A stretch of DNA of 64,000 nucleotides from Burkholderia oklahomensis C6786 (lineage in GTDB: Bacteria; Pseudomonadota; Gammaproteobacteria; Burkholderiales; Burkholderiaceae), in contig NZ_CP009555.1 in NCBI RefSeq assembly GCF_000959365.1, positions 62,001 to 126,000 of the forward strand, in the 5' to 3' direction. Each line of letters starts with the position of its first letter. Position 1 is the stretch's first letter. Both the position numbers and the translations under genes were made by a program. Under the pieces are notes generated by a model. That model made no database searches and was not told the DNA's origin. It saw nothing but the letters and a program-made list of their open reading frames with translations. Positions 27,443 to 35,192 of the stretch are shown in pieces.

Positions 27443-27493
27443 ATGCGTATCAAGCGTACGAAGCGCGTGTGTCTGATGAACGACGGTCTGTAA
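27443..27493 (+). CDS. 16-residue peptide, candidate precursor or scaffold peptide
   Basis: ATG 27443 with AAGGAG eight bases upstream encodes MRIKRTKRVCLMNDGL and then TAA. The first half is cationic (RIKRTKR) and the second holds one Cys and ends NDGL. It stands alone in a 400-base gap of the operon, has the best ribosome-binding site in the neighbourhood and is followed by a strong mRNA hairpin. The next gene encodes a PqqD-like peptide-recognition domain fused to an oxygenase-like domain. By analogy with PqqA and MftA it could be the peptide on which that enzyme works. The Glu...Tyr pair of PqqA and the Val-Tyr end of MftA are both absent. The alternative is a translated leader for attenuation. 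Confidence 0.6.
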   Translation: MRIKRTKRVCLMNDGL

Positions 27494-27517
27494 TTCCGGC
27501 GTCTTCATCTTCCGCCC

Positions 27518-27547
27518 GAGCCGTCTCGCCGCCTGGCGAGGCGGCTC
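27518..27547 (+). promoter_or_regulatory. Strong mRNA hairpin after the peptide gene
   Basis: GAGCCGTCTCGCC-GCCT-GGCGAGGCGGCTC forms a 13-base-pair stem (one G-U pair) with a 4-base loop, 25 bases after the peptide stop and 56-59 bases before the next gene. No T-run follows. Such hairpins in RiPP operons stabilise the precursor message or attenuate read-through so that the peptide is made in excess. Confidence 0.65.
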
Positions 27548-27605
27548 CCGTTCCGGTCCCGGCCCGCGCCCAGCGGTGGCGCCGTCCGAATGGAGAATCA
27601 TCGTG

Positions 27606-28583
27606 ATGCACATCACACGCCCCATGCTGCGCAGCGACAGCGCGATCCGCCGCCTGGACGACTGCCTCGTCATCACCTATCTCGACGAAGACTACGAAAT
27701 CGAATTCGACGATCCTGCGTCGCTGCCGGCCACCGAGATCCTGCTCGGCCGCCTCGACGGCACGCGTACCATCGACGAGCTCTCGCACGACGCCGGCGGC
27801 CTGCGCCCCGAGCAGGTCGCGAGCACGCTGTCGATGCTCGACGGCAATTTCCTGCTCGCCGAAGGCGGCCACGCCGGCGCGCCGATGTCGGGCCTCGCTT
27901 TCGCGCTGCATCTGGAAGACCTCTACTACAACCGCTGGATGGGGCAGGACGGAGAGACCGCCCTGGTGCGCGCCGTGTTCGACGGCCGGGCCTCGCGCGA
28001 CGTGCTGGTCGGCTGGGGCTTCGAGTGCTACCACGTGACCACGCGCGCCCATGACTGCCTCGCGCCGATCATCGCGCGCATGCACGACGCGCTGCGCCCG
28101 CTCGCGATCGACTACGTGCTCGACGAATACCGGCACGACAAGCTGCTGATGAAATCGCTGCTGGCGCTCGGCCACACGCGCGAGACCGTCGAGCGCTCGC
28201 TGCCGCTGCCCTATACGCACGCGGTGATGAATCTGCTCGCGCGCTGGTCGAACACGGATCTGCTCAGCTTCATGGGCTGCCTGTTCGTGTTCGAGGGCAC
28301 GCAGGATATCGGTGACGCCTATATCCGCCGGCTCGAGCAATACGATCTGCCGCCCGAATTCCTGCGCGGCCAGTCGGTGCATAACGACGTGAACAATGCG
28401 GGCGATCATGGCGCCGTCTCGCGCCTGCTCTACAGCCGCTTCCCGTCGATCTGCCCCGACGACCAGGCGCGCGTGATCCGCAACCTGCGCATGCTCTACG
28501 ACGCGCAGCGGCGCAAGCACCAGAACGTGCTCGACTACTACAGCGATCCGGTGATCGGCATCCCGCGCATGCTGCCGCGCTGA
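27606..28583 (+). CDS. PqqD-like recognition domain fused to heme-oxygenase-like (candidate diiron) domain
   Basis: A protein of 325 residues; GGAG lies 10 bases before ATG 27606 (GTG 27603 is an alternative). Residues 1-90 look like a PqqD/RRE winged helix: 'P.LRSDSAIRRLDD', YLDEDYEIEFDD, ATEILLGRLDGTRTIDELSHD and VASTLSMLDGNFLLAEGG. Residues 97-325 resemble PqqC/TenA-type heme-oxygenase-fold proteins, with possible metal ligands in E140xxH143 (GFECYHV), E174xxH177 (LDEYRHD), E230 (VFEGTQ) and H259...D267-H268 (SVHNDVNNAGDHG). RRE domains bind leader peptides of RiPPs, and diiron heme-oxygenase-like enzymes oxidise, cleave or N-oxygenate substrates. The fusion fits an enzyme that modifies the 16-residue peptide encoded just upstream. 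Domain calls are from pattern and the chemistry is unknown. Confidence 0.75.
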   Translation: MHITRPMLRSDSAIRRLDDCLVITYLDEDYEIEFDDPASLPATEILLGRLDGTRTIDELSHDAGGLRPEQVASTLSMLDGNFLLAEGGHAGAPMSGLAFALHLEDLYYNRWMGQDGETALVRAVFDGRASRDVLVGWGFECYHVTTRAHDCLAPIIARMHDALRPLAIDYVLDEYRHDKLLMKSLLALGHTRETVERSLPLPYTHAVMNLLARWSNTDLLSFMGCLFVFEGTQDIGDAYIRRLEQYDLPPEFLRGQSVHNDVNNAGDHGAVSRLLYSRFPSICPDDQARVIRNLRMLYDAQRRKHQNVLDYYSDPVIGIPRMLPR

Positions 28584-28646
28584 GCGGCCCGCTCCGATCC
28601 CGAATTCCGGGCTTTCGCCCCCCGCACCTGAACCGAGGAGTCCGCC

Positions 28647-29198
28647 ATGACGTCCGCCGCCGTCGCGCCCGCCACCCCGCTGGCCTTGCTCGCGGAGCAT
28701 CGCGAACAGATCGGCTATCTGCATGGCCGCCTCACCGAGGCGATCGCCAACGCCGTCGACAAGATCCGCCCATACGAGGCGCGTTACGCGCTCGGCAATG
28801 CCATGGTGCGCCATGCGCGCGCGCTGCTGCTGCGCCAGCGCGAGCAGGTCGAGATCGTGCCGCTGCCGGCCACCGAGGCGATCGCCAACCAGTTCTTCGT
28901 GCTGTCGCTGAACGATGCGCGCGTGTTCGTCCACCTGCTGCTGAACTTCTACCGAAGCGAGCTTCCCATGGCGACCTATCTGCATGACGCCGGCACCAAG
29001 GATGCACTGCATTTCGACGACGCCGACACGCGCTATTTCGAGGCCGTGGCCGATATCGCCGATTTCGAGTCGTGCGCCTCGCACCTCATGCTCGACGCCG
29101 ACGAGGCCGCGCGCCTCGAGGTGCAGCATCATCTGCTCGGCGAGACGCTGCGCTATCTGGCGGACGAGCTCGTCAACACGCATCCGCTGCACGCCTGA
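28647..29198 (+). CDS. Helical protein of unknown function
   Basis: A protein of 183 residues with GAGGAG before ATG 28647. It is predicted mainly helical (LLAEHREQIGYLHGRLTEAIANAVDKIRPYEARYALGNAMVRHARALLLRQREQ) and rich in His, Asp and Glu (DAGTKDALHFDDADTRYFEAV, VQHHLLGETLRYLADEL). No signal peptide or membrane segment is seen, and I recognise no family. It lies between the fused oxygenase and the aminotransferase with short gaps. The His/Asp pattern could bind a metal, and it may be a partner of the oxygenase-like protein. That is speculation. Confidence 0.7.
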   Translation: MTSAAVAPATPLALLAEHREQIGYLHGRLTEAIANAVDKIRPYEARYALGNAMVRHARALLLRQREQVEIVPLPATEAIANQFFVLSLNDARVFVHLLLNFYRSELPMATYLHDAGTKDALHFDDADTRYFEAVADIADFESCASHLMLDADEAARLEVQHHLLGETLRYLADELVNTHPLHA

Positions 29199-29213
29199 GC
29201 ACGGAGGCCGATC

Positions 29214-30341
29214 GTGTCCTCCAACGTCGGTCGCCCGCTGCTGGCCTCGCTGCCGGGCACGGCGGAGCGCTTCCCCGCGGTGCATGCCACACTTGCCGCC
29301 GGCAGCACGCCGCTGCATCTGAACGAGAGCCCCTATCCGCCCTCGCCGCGCGTGGCCGCCGCGCTGCAGCGCGCGTTCACCGATCTCAACCGCTATCCGG
29401 CACCGCACCCGGCCGAACTCGTCGCGGCGCTGGCCGAACGCAGCGACGTGGCCGCCGACACGGTGCTGACCGGCCCCGGCAGCGACGATCTCCTGCTGAC
29501 CCTCGCGCTGACCTTCCTCGAGCCCGGCGATGTCGCGCTGATGCCGGCACCGAGCTTCGGCAAGTACCACAGCGCGACCGCAGTGGCCGGCGGCCGCGCC
29601 GTGAGCGTGCCGATCGATGCGCACGGCGCCGTCGACCTGCGTGCGCTGGCCGCGCGGATCGGCCCGGACACGCGGCTCGTGTTCGTACCCACGCCGAACA
29701 ATCCGACCGGCGCGGGCGTGTCCGGCGACGAGATCGTGGCGTTCGCGGCGGCGCTGCCGCCCCATGTGGTCGCCGTCTTCGATCTGGCCTATCACGAATT
29801 CGCGCTGCGCTCGGGCGGCCCCGACGTGCCGCGCCTGCTCGCCGGCTGCCCGGCGCGCTGGATCTGCCTGCGCACGCTGTCGAAGGCGTATTGCCTCGCC
29901 GGGCTGCGCCTCGGCTACGCGCTCTGCGCCGATGCCGAGCTGCAATCGATGGTGTTGAAGATCCGCTCGGTCTTCAACGTCGGCACGCCGGCCATCGTGG
30001 CCGCGCTCGCCGCGCTCGACGACACCGAACACATGCGCGGCGTGGTCGACGCCATCGTCGGCGAGCGCGATCGGCTGCGCGCGGCCTTCACCGAGGCGAG
30101 CCTCGCGGTGCTGCCGAGCCAAGCCAATTTCCTCGCGGTGCGCGTGGGCCCCGGCCGCGACGCGCTCGTCGAGGCGCTGCGCGTGCGCGGGATCCTGATC
30201 GCGAAGATCGCGCATCCCGACTACGCGCAGTACGTGCGCATCTCGGTGGGCACGCCCGAGCAGAACCGCGTGCTGCTGGCCGGCCTGCACGCTTGTCTGG
30301 CCGCGACGCGCGCGGCCGAACCGTCCCGGACCCTGGACTGA
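29214..30341 (+). CDS. PLP-dependent class I/II aminotransferase (HisC-like)
   Basis: A protein of 375 residues with a GTG start after ACGGAGG. The fold-type I marks are present: LTGPGSDDLLLTLALTFLEPGD, FVPTPNNPTGAGVSGDEI (Asn/Pro site), AVFDLAYHEFA (Asp for the pyridine nitrogen) and CLRTLSKAYCLAGLRLGYAL with the Schiff-base Lys in SKAYxLAGLRLGY. This is closest to histidinol-phosphate aminotransferases and their secondary-metabolism relatives. In the cluster it may transaminate a keto acid or make an amino acid unit. The specific substrate is not visible. Confidence 0.9.
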   Translation: MSSNVGRPLLASLPGTAERFPAVHATLAAGSTPLHLNESPYPPSPRVAAALQRAFTDLNRYPAPHPAELVAALAERSDVAADTVLTGPGSDDLLLTLALTFLEPGDVALMPAPSFGKYHSATAVAGGRAVSVPIDAHGAVDLRALAARIGPDTRLVFVPTPNNPTGAGVSGDEIVAFAAALPPHVVAVFDLAYHEFALRSGGPDVPRLLAGCPARWICLRTLSKAYCLAGLRLGYALCADAELQSMVLKIRSVFNVGTPAIVAALAALDDTEHMRGVVDAIVGERDRLRAAFTEASLAVLPSQANFLAVRVGPGRDALVEALRVRGILIAKIAHPDYAQYVRISVGTPEQNRVLLAGLHACLAATRAAEPSRTLD

Positions 30342-30354
30342 AGCGGAGGTTGCG

Positions 30355-30954
30355 ATGAATTTTTCCGAATACGTGATCGGCAAGGCGCTCTACAACCGCT
30401 GGGCCAACGAGAAGATCCTCGAGGCCGTCGCCACGCTGCACCCGGCGCAGCGCGACGAGCCGCTCGTGCCCGGGCTCGATTCGATCTACGCGGTGCTGAA
30501 TCATGTGCTCGTGGTCGACCGGATCTGGGTGGCCGAGGTGGGCGGCAGCGAGTTCGACACGCCCACCACGCGCACGCTGCTGCATGCCGACTGGGACGCC
30601 TACCTCGCGGACCGCCGCCGCACCGACGCGCGCATGCTCGAACTCGTCTCGGGCTTCGACGAGGCCGAGCTCACGGGCACGCTCTACTTCGACGAGGAGA
30701 TCCACTCCGACCTGCGCGAATGGCCGTTCGCGAGCGAAATCGACCATATCTTCCGGCATCAGGCCCATCATCGCGGGCAGGTCGTGCTGCTGCTGGAGGC
30801 CACGCCGGTGGGGCGGCTCAAGATCGACGGCCTGTTCGTGCCGCCCGGCCCGCGCCTCGATGCGCCGGGCGCCGCTGTCGTCGGATCTGCCGAAGCCATG
30901 GCCGCTGCGGCCGCCGCCGGAACCACGGCAGCCACCGCGCGGAGCGGAGCATGA
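30355..30954 (+). CDS. DinB-family metal-binding protein
   Basis: A protein of 199 residues with GGAGG before ATG 30355. It shows the DinB pattern: the opening YNRWANEKILEAVATL, NHVLVVDRIWVAEVGG (first His) and EIDHIFRHQAHHRGQVVLLL (HxxxH region). DinB proteins are four-helix metal-binding proteins, and many act as thiol-dependent transferases or isomerases. An Ala-rich tail follows residue 165. The end overlaps the next start as ATGA, so the genes are coupled. The role here is unknown. Confidence 0.88.
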   Translation: MNFSEYVIGKALYNRWANEKILEAVATLHPAQRDEPLVPGLDSIYAVLNHVLVVDRIWVAEVGGSEFDTPTTRTLLHADWDAYLADRRRTDARMLELVSGFDEAELTGTLYFDEEIHSDLREWPFASEIDHIFRHQAHHRGQVVLLLEATPVGRLKIDGLFVPPGPRLDAPGAAVVGSAEAMAAAAAAGTTAATARSGA

Positions 30955-31895
30955 CGCTGCTGATCGAAGCCGGTGCGGACGCGGCGCGCCAGTGGCAGCG
31001 CGTGCTGCAGGCACGCGACCCGGCGCTCGACATCCGCCTCTACCCCGAGGTGGGCAACGCGGCCGACATCACCTCGCTGCTGAGCTGGAAGCCGCCGCTC
31101 GGCCTGCTGCCGCAATTGCCGGCGCTGCGCCTGTTGCAGTGCAGCGGCGCCGGCGTCGACCAGTTGCTCGACCATCCCGAGCTGCCCGACTGCCTCGCGC
31201 GCGGCGTGCAGGTGGCGCGGCTCGTCGATCCCGGTCAGGCGCACGATCTGGCGGCCTATGTGCTGGCCGTCGCGCTCGGCTGGTACCGGCGGCTCGACGC
31301 CTATGCCGGGCAGGCGCAGCAAGGCCAGTGGCACCGGCTGTTCCCGCATCCGGCCAGCGCGCGCTGCCGCGTGGGCATCCTCGGCCTCGGCGTGATGGGC
31401 CGCGCGATCGCCCAGGCGTTCCTCGCCTGCGGCTTTCCGGTGGCCGGCTGGGCCGCCCGCCGCGCGAGCCTTGAGGGCATCGAGACCTACGCCGGCCGCG
31501 CCGAGCTGGCCGCGTTCGCCGATCAGTGCGGCGTGCTCGTCTGCGCGCTGCCGCTCACGCCCGATACGCACGGCATCCTCGACGCCGCCCTGTTCTCTCT
31601 GCTTGCGCCGCGCGCCTGCGTCGTCAACGTCGGCCGCGGCGGCCATCTCGTCGAGGCCGACCTGCTGGCCTGGCTCGCGCAGGCCCCCGACGCGGCGGCG
31701 GCGCTCGATGTCCATGCCAGCGAGCCGCTCGGCGCCGACCACCCGTTCTGGCGCCACCCGCGCATCCGCACGACACCGCATATCGGCGCATTCGCGGCGC
31801 CCGAACGCGTGGCCGGGCAGATCGTCGGCAACCATCACGGCGTCCTCTCGGGTCAGGTTCCGGCGCACCGGATCGACTTGCGGCGCGGCTACTGA
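30951..31895 (+). CDS. D-2-hydroxyacid dehydrogenase (glyoxylate/hydroxypyruvate reductase A-like)
   Basis: A protein of 314 residues. The NAD(P) Rossmann motif is RCRVGILGLGVMGRAIAQAF, the catalytic region includes VVNVGRGGHLVEADLLAWL and the final His lies in RTTPHIGAFAAPE. The absence of a long N-terminal extension and the 'CSGAGVDQLL' segment put it near GhrA. It would interconvert a 2-keto and a 2-hydroxy acid with NAD(P)H. With the FMN 2-hydroxyacid oxidase in the other operon, the cluster has two enzymes for keto/hydroxy interconversion. Confidence 0.9.
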   Translation: MTLLIEAGADAARQWQRVLQARDPALDIRLYPEVGNAADITSLLSWKPPLGLLPQLPALRLLQCSGAGVDQLLDHPELPDCLARGVQVARLVDPGQAHDLAAYVLAVALGWYRRLDAYAGQAQQGQWHRLFPHPASARCRVGILGLGVMGRAIAQAFLACGFPVAGWAARRASLEGIETYAGRAELAAFADQCGVLVCALPLTPDTHGILDAALFSLLAPRACVVNVGRGGHLVEADLLAWLAQAPDAAAALDVHASEPLGADHPFWRHPRIRTTPHIGAFAAPERVAGQIVGNHHGVLSGQVPAHRIDLRRGY

Positions 31896-31905
31896 CACGG
31901 CACGC

Positions 31906-32649
31906 ATGAACGACGACACCCCGCACGCCCGGCAGGTGCGCATCGATCTGGCCGCCTGCTACCGGCTGATCGATCACTTCGGCATGAGCGACCTGATCTT
32001 CACGCACATCACGGCGCGCAGCCCCGATCACGACGAGGCGTTCCTGATCAACCGCTACGGCCAGTTGTTCGGCGAGATCCGCGCGAGCGACCTGGTGGAG
32101 ATCGACGCGGCCGGCGCGGTGCTCGCGGGCGAGGGGCCGGTCAACCCATCCGGCTTCGCCATCCACGCGGCGATCCATCACGCGCGCCGCGACGCGTTCT
32201 GCGTGATCCATACCCACAGCGTCGCCGGCATCGCGCTGTCGGCCTGCCGCGCGGGGCTGCTGCCGCTGAGCCAGCATGCGATGAAATTCCATGCGCAGCT
32301 GGCCTATCACGACTACGAAGGCATCGTGCTCGGCAGCGACGAAGGCGCCCGGCTGGCCGCCGCGCTCGGCGCCGGGCAGGCCGCCGTGCTGCGCAATCAC
32401 GGGCTGCTCGCCGTCGGCCGCACGGTGGCCGAGGCGTTCCACGTGATCTACCACCTCGAGATCGCCTGCCGCGTTCAACTCCAGGTACTTGCCGCCTGCC
32501 GCGATTCCTCGGATATGCTGAGCCCTGCGCCGGAGACCGCGGAACGGGTCGCCCGGCAATTCGAGGCGTTTCCGCAGCCGCTGGGGCGACGCGAATGGCC
32601 TGCCCTGCTCCGCCTGCTGGACCGCACTTCACCAGACTACCGGGAGTGA
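31906..32649 (+). CDS. Class II aldolase/adducin-domain protein
   Basis: A protein of 247 residues. The zinc site HxH is in CVIHTHSVAGIALSACRAG and the third His in LRNHGLLAVGRTVAEAFHVIYHLE. GMSDLIFTHITARSP and PSGFAIHAAIH are typical of the family. Members are fuculose-phosphate-type aldolases, epimerases or decarboxylases, and those lacking a clear sugar-phosphate context often act on secondary metabolites. The adjacent reductase suggests successive steps. Confidence 0.9.
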   Translation: MNDDTPHARQVRIDLAACYRLIDHFGMSDLIFTHITARSPDHDEAFLINRYGQLFGEIRASDLVEIDAAGAVLAGEGPVNPSGFAIHAAIHHARRDAFCVIHTHSVAGIALSACRAGLLPLSQHAMKFHAQLAYHDYEGIVLGSDEGARLAAALGAGQAAVLRNHGLLAVGRTVAEAFHVIYHLEIACRVQLQVLAACRDSSDMLSPAPETAERVARQFEAFPQPLGRREWPALLRLLDRTSPDYRE

Positions 32650-32654
32650 CCGTC

Positions 32655-33569
32655 ATGCAGCCTCTGCGCGATACCGAACGCAACCCCATCCTGAGCGGCG
32701 CACTGGCCTACGCGCTCGGCATCTTCTGCATGGCCCTCGTCGATGCGAGCGGCAAGCACCTGTCGCGGGCTTATCCGCTGGCCGAGATCATCTTCTTCCG
32801 CTCGCTGCTGGCCACGGTGCCGCTCGGCATTACGGCGAGCCGCGCCGGCTGGGGCACGCTGCGCACGCGCCGCCCGCTGTTGCACGTGGTACGCGGCCTG
32901 ACCGTGCTGTTCACGCTCGGGTTCTTCTTCTGGAGCCTGCGTTACCTGCCGCTGGCCGACGCCACCGCGCTGAACCTGACCTCGCCGATCTTCACCACGC
33001 TGTTCGCGGCCTGGTTCCTGGCCGAGGCGATCCCGCGCCGTTACTGGCTCGCGCTCGCGATCGGCCTGACCGGGGTCTGGCTCGTGATGGCGCCCACCGA
33101 CGCGACACTGCGCGGCGTGGCGCTGATCGCGGTGGCCTCGGCCGCGGCCTATGCCGGCACCAACATCGCCACGCGCATCCTCGTGCGCACCGACAGCGCG
33201 CTGTGTTGCACCTTCCACTCGAACACGGTGCTGCTCGTGGTGACGGCGCTCGGCGCCTTCGCCCAGGACTGGCTGCTGTTCACCTGGCGCGACACGCTCG
33301 TGGTGTTCGTGATGGCGATCGCCAGCACCGCGCTGCAGATGCTGGCCGGGTATGCGCTCAAGCGCGTGCCGGCCTCGCGGCTCGCCCCACTCGACTACAC
33401 GTTGCTGATCTGGACCGTCGGGCTCGGCGCGCTGGTCTGGCACGAATGGCCGAAGCCCGCCGTCTGGGCCGGCATGGCACTCGTCTGCGCGAGCTGCTGG
33501 GTGATCGTCTCGGGCAAGTCCGCGCGGCCCGTGCCTGCACCGGCGCCGAAACCCGAGACGCTCGGCTAA
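32655..33569 (+). CDS. DMT-superfamily transporter (two EamA domains)
   Basis: A protein of 304 residues with ten membrane segments in two EamA repeats: LAYALGIFCMALVDASGKHLSRAYP and IIFFRSLLATVPLG in the first, GVALIAVASAAAYAGTNIATRI and LQMLAGYALKRVPASRLAPLDYTLLIWTVG in the second. Such carriers generally export amino acids or related metabolites. GGGAGTGACCGTC precedes ATG 32655, 5 bases after the aldolase stop. Confidence 0.9.
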   Translation: MQPLRDTERNPILSGALAYALGIFCMALVDASGKHLSRAYPLAEIIFFRSLLATVPLGITASRAGWGTLRTRRPLLHVVRGLTVLFTLGFFFWSLRYLPLADATALNLTSPIFTTLFAAWFLAEAIPRRYWLALAIGLTGVWLVMAPTDATLRGVALIAVASAAAYAGTNIATRILVRTDSALCCTFHSNTVLLVVTALGAFAQDWLLFTWRDTLVVFVMAIASTALQMLAGYALKRVPASRLAPLDYTLLIWTVGLGALVWHEWPKPAVWAGMALVCASCWVIVSGKSARPVPAPAPKPETLG

Positions 33570-33625
33570 GCCGACGGGGCCGGGCCGCGCGCCGTTCATC
33601 GTCTCATCGTCAACAGGAGTGGCCG

Positions 33626-35179
33626 ATGTTGCGTCGTCAGATGATCGGAGTCAGCGTGGCCGCCACCGGCCTCGCCCTTGCCGCGCCGGCCGTGCGCGCG
33701 GTGCCGGCCAGCGCGCTGCATGCGCTCGTGCAGCCGGAGCCGTCGGGCCTCATGATCGGGCTGTACCTGAACAGCCCCACCCAGCTGATCGCCGGCAATG
33801 TCTACGAGAGCCTGCTGCGCTTCGACGAGCGGCTCGCGCCGCTGCCCTCGCTCGCGCGGGCCTGGGACGTGAGCGCCGATGGCCTGCGCTATACGTTCCA
33901 CCTGCAGCCGGGCGTGAGCTGGCACGACCGCAAGCCGTTCACGGCCGCCGACGCCGTGTTCTCCGTGGACGTGTTCCTGCGCAGCACGCATGCGCGCCTG
34001 CGCGCCAATCTGGCCGTGGTGGACAGCATCCGCGCGCTCGACCCGATGACGGTGGAATTCCGCCTCAAGCGCCCGTTCGGCGCATTCCTGAACCTGTTCG
34101 AGGTGGGCACCATGCCGATGGTGCCACGCCATCTCTACGAAGGCACCGATTTCCGCACCAACCCCGCCAACATGGCGCCGATCGGCACCGGCCCCTATCG
34201 CTTCGCGCGCTGGGAGCGCGGCGCCTATATCCAGCTCACGCGCAACCCGCACTACTACCGGCCCGACGAGCCGCATATCGATACCGTCTATTTCCACGTG
34301 ATCCCGGACGCCGCCGCGCGCGCCGTGGCGTTCGAGACCGGGCGGATCGACGTGGTGCCGGGCGGCGCCGTCGAATATTTCGATGTCGCGCGGCTCGGCC
34401 GGCTGCCGGGCGCGCAGGTCACCACGCGCGGCTGGGAGTTCTTCTCGCCGCTGTCGTGGCTGTGGGTCAACAATCGCCGGCCGCCGCTCGACCGCGTCGC
34501 GTTCCGCCAGGCGCTCGCCTGCGCGATCGACCGCGACGCCATCGCGAAGATCGCCTGGCAGGGTTTCGCGAAGCCGGCTACCGGCCCATTCAACAGTCAC
34601 GTCCGTTATTTCACGCGCGACGTCACCCAGTATCCCTACGACCCGGCACGCGCGCGCGCGTTGGTGGCCGCTTCCGGCTATCGCGGCGAGACGCTGCGGC
34701 TCCTGCCGCTGCCCTACGGCGAATCGTGGACGCGCATGGCGGAGATGGTGCGCCAGAACCTGCTGCAGGCCGGCGTGAAGGTGAGCGTGACGCCCACCGA
34801 CGTGGCCGGCTGGAGCGCGCGGCTCGGCCAGTGGGATTACGACCTCGCCTTCACCTACGTGCACCAGTTCGGCGATCCGGCGATCGGCATCGCCCATCAC
34901 TACACCTCGGACACCATCGCGCAGGGCTCACCGTTCAACAACGTCGAGGGCTACCGCAACCCGAAGGTCGATGCCCTCTTCGCGGCCGGCGCGCTCGAGA
35001 CCGACGACGGCCGGCGCGGCGCGATCTATGCGCAGGTGCAGAAGATCCTTGCCGACGAGGTGCCCAATATCTGGCTGCATGAGCTGAACTTCCCGACGCT
35101 CTACCGCAGCCGCGTCAACAACGTCGTCAGCTCGGGGATCGGCCTGAACGACAGCCTCGGCCGCGCTTGGCTCGCCTGA
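33626..35179 (+). CDS. Peptide/nickel-type ABC transporter substrate-binding protein
   Basis: A protein of 517 residues. It has a signal peptide (MLRRQMIGVSVAATGLALAA, cleaved near AVRA), then the SBP_bac_5 fold: SPTQLIAGNVYESLLRFDERLAPLPSLARAWDV, YTFHLQPGVSWHDRKPFTAADAVFSV and APIGTGPYRFARW. Family members bind di- and oligopeptides, opines, nickel chelates or heme in the periplasm. It starts a contiguous importer module. The cluster can therefore probably take back a peptide-like compound, its own product or a breakdown fragment. Confidence 0.92.
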   Translation: MLRRQMIGVSVAATGLALAAPAVRAVPASALHALVQPEPSGLMIGLYLNSPTQLIAGNVYESLLRFDERLAPLPSLARAWDVSADGLRYTFHLQPGVSWHDRKPFTAADAVFSVDVFLRSTHARLRANLAVVDSIRALDPMTVEFRLKRPFGAFLNLFEVGTMPMVPRHLYEGTDFRTNPANMAPIGTGPYRFARWERGAYIQLTRNPHYYRPDEPHIDTVYFHVIPDAAARAVAFETGRIDVVPGGAVEYFDVARLGRLPGAQVTTRGWEFFSPLSWLWVNNRRPPLDRVAFRQALACAIDRDAIAKIAWQGFAKPATGPFNSHVRYFTRDVTQYPYDPARARALVAASGYRGETLRLLPLPYGESWTRMAEMVRQNLLQAGVKVSVTPTDVAGWSARLGQWDYDLAFTYVHQFGDPAIGIAHHYTSDTIAQGSPFNNVEGYRNPKVDALFAAGALETDDGRRGAIYAQVQKILADEVPNIWLHELNFPTLYRSRVNNVVSSGIGLNDSLGRAWLA

Positions 35180-35192
35180 CGGAGCCGCCGCC

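Noticed and set aside
27443..27493. Calling the peptide PqqA or MftA
   Set aside because: It lacks the Glu-x3-Tyr pair of PqqA and the C-terminal Val-Tyr of MftA, and there is no radical SAM gene in the cluster.
27450..30383. 977-codon minus-strand frame across the peptide-enzyme genes
   Set aside because: Shadow of five well-supported plus-strand genes; no recognisable domain.
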